Origin: JADHUC01 sp964617665
GTDB taxonomy: Bacteria > Planctomycetota > Planctomycetia > Pirellulales > Pirellulaceae
Direction: 5' to 3'
Length of the DNA: 19,257 nucleotides
Assembly (NCBI GenBank): GCA_964617665.1
Contig: CAZUAH010000253.1
Span: 1-19,257 of the forward strand
Part shown: one piece after another, positions 1-8,387 of the stretch
Layout: each line of letters opens with the position of its first letter
Numbering within the stretch: the first letter of the stretch is position 1
The notes under the pieces: generated by a model
What the model was told of the DNA's origin: nothing
What the model saw: the letters and a program-made list of their open reading frames with translations, nothing else
The model's database searches: none
Made by a program: the position numbers and the translations under genes

Positions 1-1
1 A

Positions 2-2131
2 CCCGAACGATCGGAATATTTACGCTATAGCAACTTTGGTGCACCCGAGTCCGGGACTACGGCGAATTCGTACGCATATCTGCCGTTTGGCGAGCTGCTA
101 TACGAATCCGAAACGGTCGTCAATGATTTTGAGTTTGTCGCCGAACAGGGTATTCGAGCAGATACTTCAGGACTGCATTACATGCGCGCGCGATATTACG
201 ATTCTTCGACAGGACGCTTTGTAGCGGAAGATCCCATCGGCTTATCTGGCGGCACACTGAACTTCTATGAGTACGCAGGCAACATGCCCACGGTTGCAAC
301 GGATCCGTCTGGGTTGGGTACGACCTACGGAGTGACTACATGTACCAACAGGCGACCAGCTGTTTCGTACAATCCCAAACGACCTACGGATTTCCCTTTC
401 GAGTGTGTGGAAAAGCACGAGATGGTGCATGTCAAGCAGTGTATACAAGGTGACTTCGAAACAATGAGCCTAGCTTGTCTCGAGGCGGAGGCTTGGTTTT
501 ACACGCAACAATGCTCGGGGCTGGAAGGTCACAAGAAAGAATGGGGTGACTACGTCAAGAAGTGCCAAAGCCAGCCTAAGCCGCCCCCGCCACCCCCGCC
601 AGTTTGCGAAATAAACACCTCTCCGCAGACAGGGGAAGGCGAGGAGGGCTCTCAAAACGATCAGTGCGGAAATGGCGGCGACGGAAACGGTGGGTCGAGT
701 GGTGCCAGCGACCCGAACGAGCTTACCGGGCCCAACGGTTTTGGGGTCCAGCATTTCGTCAACGACTCTCTGTCAGTGCCCTACACCATCGAGTTCGAAA
801 ACGATCCCAAAGCCACGGCGCCGGCACAGATCGTGACCATCAGCAATTCGCTCAGCAGCGATCTGGATTGGAGCACGTTTGTCCTGACCGGGATCGATTT
901 TGGCAACCAGGTCTTGCCCGTTCCCGAAGGCTCTCAGCATTATCAAACGACAGTGCCATTTAGCAGCAACGGTAAGACGTTCAATGTCGAGGTGGAGGCC
1001 GGTATTCATGTCGCGACTGGCGAAGTCTACGCCTCGTTCATGTCACTCGATCCATTTACCGGTCTGCCCCCGGATGTGCTCACCGGCTTTCTTCCACCCG
1101 AGGACGGTACGGGCCGCGGGCAAGGGCATATCTTGTACAGCATCAAGCCCAAGACCGGCATCGTGTCAGGAACGGAGATTCGCAACGTCGCGCTGATCCA
1201 ATTCGACTTTGGCGAAATCATCGCCACCAACCAGGTCGATCCCCACGATCCCAGCCAGGGCACGGACCCAGCCCGAGAAGCCCTCGTGACAATCGATGCC
1301 GATATTCCCCAGGATGCCAGCAACGTGTTAGAGCTTCCCGCGACAGTCGACAGCCCAGAGTTCCTAGTCGAGTGGACCGGAAACGACGACGACGGCGGAA
1401 GCGGCATCGGCGGCTATGATATTTACGTCGCAACCGACGGTGGGGCCTTTGAACTCTGGCTGGACAACACCCCCGATACCGAGGCCCTGTTCACAGGCAG
1501 CCCAGGCCACAAATACGCCTTCTACAGCGTTGCCACCGACAACGTGGGCCATCGCGAAGACGCGCCGCTGATTGCAGAGGCAGAAACGGTTGTTAGCGAT
1601 TCGTGGCACAACTCTGCCAACGCGTATGATGTCAACGGTGTGGGCGGTGTCACGACGCTGGACGTGCTGGTCCTTATCACGTACATCAATTCTCATCCTG
1701 GCGACACGTCCCTGCCCGACCCGCCCGCCTCGCCACCGCCTTTCTACGACGTCAACGACGACGGACTCTGTTCCTCGTTGGATGTACTGGAGGTGATCGG
1801 CTACATCAACAGTCAGCTCCAGCAATCCGGCGAAAGCGAAGCAACCGAACTCGCATTCCCGGTCATACTGATTGACCCGTCGTCCATGTCTCCCCATTCA
1901 TCCGCGGTCACCTTTTCCACCTCGGCTTGTTGCACGGCGGGCATGCCCTCGGCGCAAGTCGATCAAATTCAACGGGGCAACCAGCCACCGCAGCGGATTA
2001 GGTGGGGCGGTCGGGAGACCACCCCACAACCTGGAGAAGACATCCCGACGGAAATCTTCGGGCAAATGTGGGACGATGATGCAATCAAGGAACTGGATGC
2101 CGTATTCGAGGAATTGGACAACGTCCTGTAG
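2..2131 (+). CDS. RHS-repeat protein C-terminus with HExxH domain and dockerin (5' partial)
   Basis: The frame is open from base 2, so the start lies outside the window; the Met codon at 182 is internal. Bases 2-316 encode a typical RHS-associated core end (YLPFGELLYE, SGLHYMRARYYDSSTGRF, EDPIGLSGG, DPSGL). A roughly 80-residue segment follows with six cysteines and HEMVHVKQ at 416-439, which fits the zinc-protease pattern HExxHxxQ, and acidic residues downstream (CLEAEAW). Next come a seven-proline run, a Gly/Asn-rich linker, a beta-sandwich region (about 740-1250; TAPAQIVTI, DLDWSTF), an Ig/FN3-like module (about 1330-1560), and two dockerin type I calcium-loop repeats starting at DVNGVGG (1628) and DVNDDG (1748). 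A tail of about 100 residues ends at TAG. The protein is probably exported, with the HExxH domain as a candidate effector and the dockerin as an attachment module. The RHS and dockerin calls are firm; peptidase activity is inferred. Confidence 0.85.
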   Translation, partial: PERSEYLRYSNFGAPESGTTANSYAYLPFGELLYESETVVNDFEFVAEQGIRADTSGLHYMRARYYDSSTGRFVAEDPIGLSGGTLNFYEYAGNMPTVATDPSGLGTTYGVTTCTNRRPAVSYNPKRPTDFPFECVEKHEMVHVKQCIQGDFETMSLACLEAEAWFYTQQCSGLEGHKKEWGDYVKKCQSQPKPPPPPPPVCEINTSPQTGEGEEGSQNDQCGNGGDGNGGSSGASDPNELTGPNGFGVQHFVNDSLSVPYTIEFENDPKATAPAQIVTISNSLSSDLDWSTFVLTGIDFGNQVLPVPEGSQHYQTTVPFSSNGKTFNVEVEAGIHVATGEVYASFMSLDPFTGLPPDVLTGFLPPEDGTGRGQGHILYSIKPKTGIVSGTEIRNVALIQFDFGEIIATNQVDPHDPSQGTDPAREALVTIDADIPQDASNVLELPATVDSPEFLVEWTGNDDDGGSGIGGYDIYVATDGGAFELWLDNTPDTEALFTGSPGHKYAFYSVATDNVGHREDAPLIAEAETVVSDSWHNSANAYDVNGVGGVTTLDVLVLITYINSHPGDTSLPDPPASPPPFYDVNDDGLCSSLDVLEVIGYINSQLQQSGESEATELAFPVILIDPSSMSPHSSAVTFSTSACCTAGMPSAQVDQIQRGNQPPQRIRWGGRETTPQPGEDIPTEIFGQMWDDDAIKELDAVFEELDNVL

Positions 2132-2160
2132 CGACGGCCGATCAATAACTCGGTATTAAG

Positions 2161-2494
2161 CCACCGGCTCTGCCGTTCCTTCGTTACCGCGAAGCGGTTC
2201 AACATCGTAGCCCAGGGTCAGCGGCGCAGCCGCGCCACCCTGGGTGTCCGGTCAATTGAATCCTCCGAACCCTGTAAGGGTTCCACAATGGTCTACGCTT
2301 TGTGCAACCCTTACAGGGTTGATGTCCGTTTCTTCTCCCATACCCAGGGTGACGCGGCACGGCTGCGCCGTTTCGCTTACCCTGGGCTATGTTGTTTGGA
2401 CCCCGTTGGGGTCAGATGAACTTGCCCTCGGCTCCTTTTAGAGGCCTTCCTCATGCCACCGGCTCTGCCGTGATGACGTGACGTCACGGCGGAG
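2161..2494. repeat. Palindrome-rich intergenic region (REP/MITE-like)
   Basis: This 541-base gap between the RHS and UbiD genes has no convincing gene. It is packed with inverted repeats. CCCAGGGT at 2211-2218 pairs with ACCCTGGG at 2237-2244, with an inner GGCGC/GCGCC stem. AACCCTGTAAGGGTT (2268-2282) has an exact reverse complement at 2306-2320. A second CCCAGGGT/ACCCTGGG pair lies at 2343-2350 and 2379-2386. GACCCC-GTT-GGGGTC forms a perfect hairpin at 2399-2413. A 16-bp direct repeat, CCACCGGCTCTGCCGT, occurs at 2161-2176 and 2456-2471, and its second copy starts a stem with arms at 2463-2473 and 2484-2494. Similar palindromes are, as I recall, scattered through planctomycete genomes. No transposase is present. 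Confidence 0.7.
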
Positions 2495-2672
2495 CGTGAC
2501 GAGTACTATTCTTGCGAACGTATTTCTCGAACGATCCTTAGCAGCATCAGTGGCCAGTTGACGGGCCAGGATTGACGCTTTCGCTCGGTCAGCAGATATT
2601 GGGCTGCAAGATGTTGTAGCCACTTCCGTCGTTTGAAATCAGTTTGCCCAGTGGGGCAATGGAGACCACTCG

Positions 2673-4151
2673 ATGAAGCACTTTGCCAGTCTGCGGGAGT
2701 ACATCGCGGCCTTGCGCGAGAGCGGTGAAATTCAGGAGATCGATGCTGAGGTCGATTGGAACCTGGAGATGGGGGCGATCATCCAGCGTACCTACGAACT
2801 GGGCGCGCCGGCACCGCTGTTCAACCGGATCCGAGGGATCGAAACGGGATTTCGGGCCTTGGGCGCGCCCGCCGGCGTGAGCCGGACGAACGGACTGGCG
2901 CGGGTCGCTTTGTCGCTCGGTTGGCCGGCCTCTGCCGGTGGGTGCCAAATTGTGGACGGCTTGGCGGAAGCACACAACCGGGAACCGATTCCGCCTCGAC
3001 GTGTGACGGACGGTCCGTGCAAAGAACATAAGTGCCTGGGCGACGAGGTCGATCTGGAACGTCTGCCGGCCCCACTGATTCACGCTGGCGATGGCGGTCG
3101 CTATGTCAACACGTGGGGCACAGTGATCGTGCAGACTCCGGACGGAGAATGGACTAACTGGTCGATTGCCCGCATTATGCTCGCCGGCCGCAACACGATG
3201 ACGGGGTTGGTGCTGCCTCGGCAGCATTTGGGCATGATCTATGCGCAATGGAAGGAGCTTGGCCAACCCATGCCGTTTGCCCTGGCCATCGGTACCGCGC
3301 CGGCAATTCCGTTTGTCTCCGCAATGCCGTTGGCCGATGGCGTCAACGAGGCAGATTTCATCGGGGCCTACTTGGGCGAACCGTTGGAGGTGGTCGATTG
3401 CGAGACGGTGAACTTACAGGTCCCGGCCACCTCGGAGATCGTTCTCGAAGGGACGGTCTCTATCGAAGAGACGGCCGACGAAGGGCCGATCGGCGAATAC
3501 ACGGGGTACATCAAACCCGGGAAAGGTTCGCCACAGCCTGTCTTCCAGGTGACGGCCATGACGCACCGCGATCGGCCAATCCTGCCAGTCGTCGCATCGG
3601 GAGAGCCGATTGAAGAGAACCACACGTGCTGGGCGCTTGCGATCAGTGCTCAGGTCTTGTGGGAGTTGCGATCGGCCGGTTTCCCAGTGACCGACTGCTT
3701 CAGCCCTTTTCACAGCGCGGCTCATTGGCTGGTAGTCACCGTGCCGGCTTCCTATCGTGGCCAGGATACGGCCAAGAGACTCGTCGGCGAATTGGCCGAG
3801 ATCTTGCATCATTCGCGTGCCGGTGCTCTCCTGCCCAAGTCCATCTTGCTGAATGACGACATCGACCCCGCCAATTTGCAGGAAGTGGTCTGGGCCTTCG
3901 CCGCACGCTGCCACCCCGAGCGCGGACAGTTCCTGTTTCCCAATCAGGAGACGCTACCGCTGTTGGCGTTTCTAGCCCCCGAGGAACGCGAGGCGAGACT
4001 CAGCACCAAAGTGATCTACCACGGCCTGCCGCCCGACGACGTATCCGACGAGCCACTGCCACAAAGAAGTTCGTTCCGCCACGGAGTGCCGCCGGACATG
4101 CAGAAAAAGGTCCTGCGAGACTGGAAGCGCTACGGCTATCGCGACGACTGA
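2673..4151 (+). CDS. UbiD-family (prenylated-FMN-dependent) decarboxylase
   Basis: A 492-residue protein of the usual UbiD length. UbiD-family enzymes reversibly decarboxylate aromatic or unsaturated acids in the cytoplasm using prenylated FMN made by UbiX. The family's Arg-Glu-Glu catalytic set is visible: Arg167 in SIARIML, and Glu270 and Glu275 in EGPIGEYTGY. Other family features include the N-terminal segment ending in IQEIDAEVDWNLEMG, the PLFNRIRG segment and the C-terminal YGYRDD. ATG 2673 is preceded by GGAG at 2661-2664. No ubiX or other ubiquinone, menaquinone or aromatic-degradation gene is in view, so the substrate is unknown and the symbol ubiD is withheld. It stands alone between a repeat region and the receiver-like gene on the same strand. 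Confidence 0.92.
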   Translation: MKHFASLREYIAALRESGEIQEIDAEVDWNLEMGAIIQRTYELGAPAPLFNRIRGIETGFRALGAPAGVSRTNGLARVALSLGWPASAGGCQIVDGLAEAHNREPIPPRRVTDGPCKEHKCLGDEVDLERLPAPLIHAGDGGRYVNTWGTVIVQTPDGEWTNWSIARIMLAGRNTMTGLVLPRQHLGMIYAQWKELGQPMPFALAIGTAPAIPFVSAMPLADGVNEADFIGAYLGEPLEVVDCETVNLQVPATSEIVLEGTVSIEETADEGPIGEYTGYIKPGKGSPQPVFQVTAMTHRDRPILPVVASGEPIEENHTCWALAISAQVLWELRSAGFPVTDCFSPFHSAAHWLVVTVPASYRGQDTAKRLVGELAEILHHSRAGALLPKSILLNDDIDPANLQEVVWAFAARCHPERGQFLFPNQETLPLLAFLAPEEREARLSTKVIYHGLPPDDVSDEPLPQRSSFRHGVPPDMQKKVLRDWKRYGYRDD

Positions 4152-4332
4152 GTGTTACTCGTCTGCCGCCTGAATCGCGGTTTGCGTTTCCTATGCAGCG
4201 CGGGGCCCCTGATCGCCTCGTGGCGGTAATTCTCGCATTGACCACGATTTGCTCATCTGATAGAAGTCCCTTGCTCAAATCGGGTCCGTATGCCATATCT
4301 TCTCCCCATTTCGGTCGCATAGGACGTGCGCC

Positions 4333-5334
4333 ATGGGCTTCGCGGCCAAGGATGCTAGCAAGAAGCTGCCGACGACACCTTGGGGTCATCTGCCGCCTCG
4401 CATGCGCGTGTTGTTCATTACGGGTCTGCACCGTACTGGTGGATGGCTGGCCGAAGCTTTCGCCTCCGATAGCGCGTCGGAAGTAATGCTGGAAGAAGCT
4501 GTCGGCATCGCCAGCGGGCTCGCGCGGTTGCGGGACGAGGTCTTCGACGCGGTGCTGATCAGCCACGAAGGCGAGGCGCTGAACGCCCTGGACGTGCTGG
4601 ATGCCATCCGTACCGGCAGCAGCGACGAGCAGCCAATTATCGTGTTGGGCCAACAGAGCGAACAGCAGATGGCGGACCTGTGCTATGAATCGGGAGCGGA
4701 AGCCTACATCTGCGTCAACACGACGACCACGCGATCGTTGATTTGGCGAGTGGCGCGTGCGATGGAGCGGCATCAGTTGCTGGCAGAGAATCGTCGATTG
4801 CAGCAGGAATACCGCCATCGGCTGCAAATGGAACACGACGAGGCAACTCGTTTGCTGGGGCAACAGCGCACACTGATCATGGGCCGGGTCCAGATCGAAT
4901 GCGAGAAGGACCTGCCTGCTGTGAAGTCGCAACAGTTGTCCAAGCTGCTGGCCGAAGTAGACAACAACGCCTGCCCCGACCTGCCCGAGCCGCTGATCCA
5001 GCATTATCGAGAGTTGCTGCGGGCGTACGTGATCATGGGCGCCGGCAACCTGACCGACGAAATGGACGTCCTTGCCGATTTGCTCGTGTCCGCCGGCGTC
5101 ACGGCCGCCGAAGCAATGATGCTGCATCTGCACGTCTTGGAAGACATGATTCGTGGGCTCGGCAGTCGCAGCGCGCGGCACGTGATGAATCGTGCGGATC
5201 TGCTGATACTTGAAGTGATGATGAACCTGTCGGAGGGATATCGCGATCGGTTCGTCAGACGCGTGCATCCGCCGCGTCAACAACTGCTTCCTGGCTTTGA
5301 ACAAGTGAGCGACGCGGGCCAGGATCTGCGATAG
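4333..5334 (+). CDS. Receiver-like (pseudo-response-regulator) protein with helical C-terminus
   Basis: 333 residues. Residues about 24-145 follow the alternating beta/alpha pattern of a CheY-type receiver: MRVLFITG as strand 1, FDAVLIS as strand 3, QPIIVLG as strand 4 and EAYICV as strand 5. The acceptor Asp after strand 3 is replaced by Ser77/His78, the Thr/Ser after strand 4 is Gly, and the Lys after strand 5 is replaced within CVNTTTTR. Phosphotransfer therefore looks impossible. A charged coiled-coil-like helix (about 145-185) leads to an all-helical C-terminal domain I do not recognise. ATG 4333 has AGGACG about 7 bases upstream; ATG 4402 (MRVLFITG) is a possible later start. I recall similar CVNTTTTR proteins in planctomycetes but no defined function. 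It converges on the SMC-like gene with only 9 bases between the ends. Confidence 0.75.
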   Translation: MGFAAKDASKKLPTTPWGHLPPRMRVLFITGLHRTGGWLAEAFASDSASEVMLEEAVGIASGLARLRDEVFDAVLISHEGEALNALDVLDAIRTGSSDEQPIIVLGQQSEQQMADLCYESGAEAYICVNTTTTRSLIWRVARAMERHQLLAENRRLQQEYRHRLQMEHDEATRLLGQQRTLIMGRVQIECEKDLPAVKSQQLSKLLAEVDNNACPDLPEPLIQHYRELLRAYVIMGAGNLTDEMDVLADLLVSAGVTAAEAMMLHLHVLEDMIRGLGSRSARHVMNRADLLILEVMMNLSEGYRDRFVRRVHPPRQQLLPGFEQVSDAGQDLR

Positions 5335-5358
5335 CGCGACCTGCTATGCCGCACGCAG
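5326..5358. terminator. Inverted repeat over two convergent stop codons
   Basis: CTGCGATAGC (5326-5335) can pair with GCTAT (5343-5347) and, after a 6-base bulge, CGCAG (5354-5358). The TAG stops of both converging genes lie inside the arms. There is no T-run, so a bidirectional terminator is only a weak possibility. Confidence 0.25.
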
Positions 5359-8109
5359 CTTTCTCTCGACAACCGTCTCGTTGTCGCCATCATCAATGGT
5401 CACGCCAACCCAATCCGTCACTCGCCGCAACTCATTCGGTGAGCCTGACTTGAACAGACGCTGGCCGGTATCGGTCGCTCCGAACAGTTCGACGCGCCGC
5501 CGCAGTTCGTCTACGTCGGTGCGAACCAACTGGTCAGGATCGGTGATGCCACACGCGACCAGAATCCTGGCATCGTAACGTCGCAGTCCGGGCACTCGGC
5601 ATGTCAGCAGCGATTCCGCTTGCCAACGGCGAATCATAACCGTCGTGATGCCGGCATGTCGCAGCCGGTCCGCGGCTTCCTCGACATCCAGGTTCAGTAG
5701 ATCTCGAACCTTCAGTACGCCGATCTTCTGGAGGCACTCTGCAATTGCGGAATCGATGGACGGAGCTTCGCGGATGGGGCTGGTTTCGTACAGGAAGAAA
5801 CGCGATTTCGAGCGGTCGTCTTCAGCCTTCGAGGCTTGTTCGGTTTCGTCCGTCTGATCAACTCGGACTCGATCCGTCAATTCGCCGGGGAATTCTTCGG
5901 AGTTAAACGCTGTCTGGTCGGCAAAGCCCTTCGGACCAGCCGTTTCCTCGGCGATGGCACTCAATTGGCGATTGACTTCTGAACGTTCCGCTTCGGTCAA
6001 ATCCGTTTCCTTGTCCACTTCGACAGGAGCGGCTTCCTTCTTCACGGGGCGAGGCAGTTCCCTTACCCGCACATCCAATGATCGAAACAGATCGGCCACG
6101 TACCTGTGTTGCGTAAACAGGAATACCTGGTGCCCACGGCCGGCGAAGTCATTCAGTAGCGAAGCGGTCGTTTCGAAATCCTCGGAGTCAACGTGCAGCA
6201 GCCTGTCGCGAAGGACTATGGGCAAACGTACGCCTTTTCGAGCGTGCGCGGCCACGATGGCCAAACAAATGCTCAGGTAGACCTGATCGCGTGCCCGCGA
6301 GCCAAACTGGTGGTAGACGACTTCATTGCCACGACGATTACAGATCCATACAGCACGTTCTTTGGTGATTGTGATTTCGTCCAATTCGCCTGCCGTCAAA
6401 CGCCTGAGCAGGTCTGAAGCCTCGCGGAGGATGGAGGGCTGTCGAGTTGCCGTTTCCAGAAGACGGATTTCTCGTTCGATGGCGGCGATGGCGGCCGTCA
6501 GTTCTCCGCGACGTTCGGTGCCACGGATCTGTTGTTTGACGCGTTCCAGTTCGTTTCTTTTGGCAGACAGCAGATCGTTACTGCTGTCCCGCTCGTAATC
6601 CAACCGGAGTTGCTCCAGCCGTTGCCGCGACTGACGCAATACGTCCTGAATCGCATCGATATCCGCGACGATTTCGTCGCGATGCCCACGAAGCCGCCCA
6701 ATCTCCGCATCCAGACCAGCGACAACCTCTTCCTCCAATGCAGGTACGTCTCGGAGAGCCGGAGCCGCATTGACATCTTTCGGGTGCCCAGCACACCGAC
6801 AGAGATTTGCGTGTGCTGGATCGACGAGGATTTGTCTGACGTCGTGTGTTTCGGAAAACTCGGCCACCAACCTTCTACGGCGAGATGCCAGTCCTTGAAT
6901 TGCCCGTCGCAGCTCCGCTTCCGCACGTTTTAGCTGGCTGACTTCACTGCGCAGTTCGCTTTGTCGTAATTCTGTCTCCCGATCGTTCAATTCCGTGCAG
7001 AGGTGATAGACGTCCTCTCGCATTGTGCCAAGCGCGGGTGCGATTGTCGATTGCAGCGCGCGGTAGTGGCGATCGTGTTCCCGAATGGCATCGTCTTGGG
7101 ATGTGGAGGCCTGATCGAGGCCGTTGATATTCTCTTCCAGTCGGCGCAAGTGGTATCGAGGATCGCAGTCGACTGCATCCTCCGCTCGTTCGTCGTCTTT
7201 CAACTCTGCGTTCAGCTTCTGGCCAAACGTCTCGATCTCTTCCAGTACGCCGCCCCATCGCTTCAACTTTGCATCCATCTCGTTCAGCCGCTTTCGACGC
7301 TCGGCTAGGAGTTGCTCGAGTTGTCGCTTCGCCTCTTGGATGGCTTGTTCCTTCTCACGCTTCTCCGTCTCGCGTGCCGCGATTTCCGAGTCGACCTTGC
7401 CTAGTTCCTGGGTGAGTTCGTCGAGTTGACTTTCGAGGTCTTGGATTTCCGAGGCCAGCTTGCGCGTGAATTCATCGAACGATTCGCGCTGTTGCGTCGC
7501 CAGGTTTTCGAGGGTCTTGATCCGCTGCGTCAAACTGCGACGCGCGTCCAGCAGTTCTTCGAGCCGTTTGTCCGAACCCGATGCGTTCGCGAAAAGCCTG
7601 CACTTGTCGGCCAACTTCTTTCGCAGTTCATCGACGCGTTTCACATCGACCGACTCACCAATGACATCGAAGCCGTGCCCAACGGCTACGTCGATCAATT
7701 TGGTGATGTCCGACGGACTGCCGATTCCCGGCATGAATACCCGATCGAATACAGACGGGGCCGCACCAGCTAATAGATGCTGCAGGTGATGGTTGCCGAC
7801 GGCCAAACCGTTGTCGTTTTCGACCACCAGACGGTCGCGCCCCTCGCCGTCGTCGTGGCGGTAAACGGTTTGACAACCGAACTGCCCCTGTACCGTGATC
7901 GAGCCGCCTGCACCGCGTGAATTAGCGGACGTGTACCGTTGGTGGGTCTCGTCACCAAAACCAAACAGCATTGTGCGAAGGAACTGAATGATGGCCGTTT
8001 GGTCAGAGTCGAGGGGACCATAGATGACGTTCAGTCCCTCGGAGATTCCTCTCAGATTGAAATCGTTCCAAACGCCGAAGCGATCGATTCGCAGGCTGGA
8101 AATTTGCAC
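5344..8109 (-). CDS. SMC/YhaN-like coiled-coil protein with decayed ATPase motifs and C-terminal DUF4332
   Basis: 921 residues from the preferred GTG start. The N-terminus (VQISSLRIDRFGVW, LNVIYGP, FLRTMLFGFGDE) matches the head of YhaN/RecF/SMC-like ATPases, but the Walker A site reads GPLDSDQT at residues 31-38 instead of GxxxxGK(S/T). A long Glu/Arg/Leu-rich coiled coil spans roughly 160-560 and includes an LCRCAGH segment. The C-terminal head keeps the fold, but the signature is FGSRARDQ (602-609) rather than LSxGTRxQ, and the Walker B region is LPIVLRDRLLHVDSE (629-643), with Arg in place of the first Asp. An acidic linker (about 690-780) precedes a helix-hairpin-helix-like DUF4332 (about 782-903). 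SMC-like relatives bind or process DNA; this one may bind DNA or partners without normal ATP hydrolysis. No nuclease partner is adjacent. Confidence 0.85.
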   Translation of the reverse strand: MQISSLRIDRFGVWNDFNLRGISEGLNVIYGPLDSDQTAIIQFLRTMLFGFGDETHQRYTSANSRGAGGSITVQGQFGCQTVYRHDDGEGRDRLVVENDNGLAVGNHHLQHLLAGAAPSVFDRVFMPGIGSPSDITKLIDVAVGHGFDVIGESVDVKRVDELRKKLADKCRLFANASGSDKRLEELLDARRSLTQRIKTLENLATQQRESFDEFTRKLASEIQDLESQLDELTQELGKVDSEIAARETEKREKEQAIQEAKRQLEQLLAERRKRLNEMDAKLKRWGGVLEEIETFGQKLNAELKDDERAEDAVDCDPRYHLRRLEENINGLDQASTSQDDAIREHDRHYRALQSTIAPALGTMREDVYHLCTELNDRETELRQSELRSEVSQLKRAEAELRRAIQGLASRRRRLVAEFSETHDVRQILVDPAHANLCRCAGHPKDVNAAPALRDVPALEEEVVAGLDAEIGRLRGHRDEIVADIDAIQDVLRQSRQRLEQLRLDYERDSSNDLLSAKRNELERVKQQIRGTERRGELTAAIAAIEREIRLLETATRQPSILREASDLLRRLTAGELDEITITKERAVWICNRRGNEVVYHQFGSRARDQVYLSICLAIVAAHARKGVRLPIVLRDRLLHVDSEDFETTASLLNDFAGRGHQVFLFTQHRYVADLFRSLDVRVRELPRPVKKEAAPVEVDKETDLTEAERSEVNRQLSAIAEETAGPKGFADQTAFNSEEFPGELTDRVRVDQTDETEQASKAEDDRSKSRFFLYETSPIREAPSIDSAIAECLQKIGVLKVRDLLNLDVEEAADRLRHAGITTVMIRRWQAESLLTCRVPGLRRYDARILVACGITDPDQLVRTDVDELRRRVELFGATDTGQRLFKSGSPNELRRVTDWVGVTIDDGDNETVVERKLRAA

Positions 8110-8121
8110 AGTGTGGCTCCT
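8107..8121 (-). promoter_or_regulatory. Ribosome binding site setting a GTG start
   Basis: On the minus strand AGGAG (8117-8121) lies 7 bases before GTG 8109, which begins VQISSLRIDRFG, where related proteins begin MxI. The longer reading starts with TTG at 8163, has no comparable site and adds 18 non-conserved residues. Confidence 0.7.
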
Positions 8122-8387
8122 GGCAGAGGACGTTGGGGCGCAATGATGAATAGTTGAGTCCAAAATTGGCGCGGAAAAGTAGCAAATCTCCGTACCCGTG
8201 GCTACATCGAATGAGCCACTTTTCGACCTGCTGACACCCGGAACAGGTCGCCGATTGGGTGGCGAATGGTATCAACGCTAGCGTCGATTTCGCCTACCAC
8301 GGTTGCTGTCGCGGCGAACCGTGCCGACGTGTAGGATACCGCGCCGTTGAAACGACCTGACGCCTTTTCACGGGGAGGAAATCAGAG

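Noticed and set aside
1364..1897. 177-codon minus-strand frame
   Set aside because: Antisense to the Ig-like and dockerin coding region of the RHS gene; no recognisable motif.
2211..2413. CRISPR array or phage attachment site
   Set aside because: The units are palindromes of differing sequence and spacing, with no regular repeat-spacer pattern and no cas or integrase genes.
2589..3266. 225-codon minus-strand frame
   Set aside because: Antisense to the UbiD-type gene; low-complexity composition and no domain.
4000..5304. 434-codon open frame on the minus strand
   Set aside because: It is opposite the UbiD end and receiver-like gene, is Arg/Gln/His-rich without motifs, and is explained by GC-rich codon bias.
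8110..8163. TTG start at 8163 for the SMC-like gene
   Set aside because: It adds 18 residues unlike the family start and lacks a ribosome site, whereas GTG 8109 has AGGAG at 7-base spacing.
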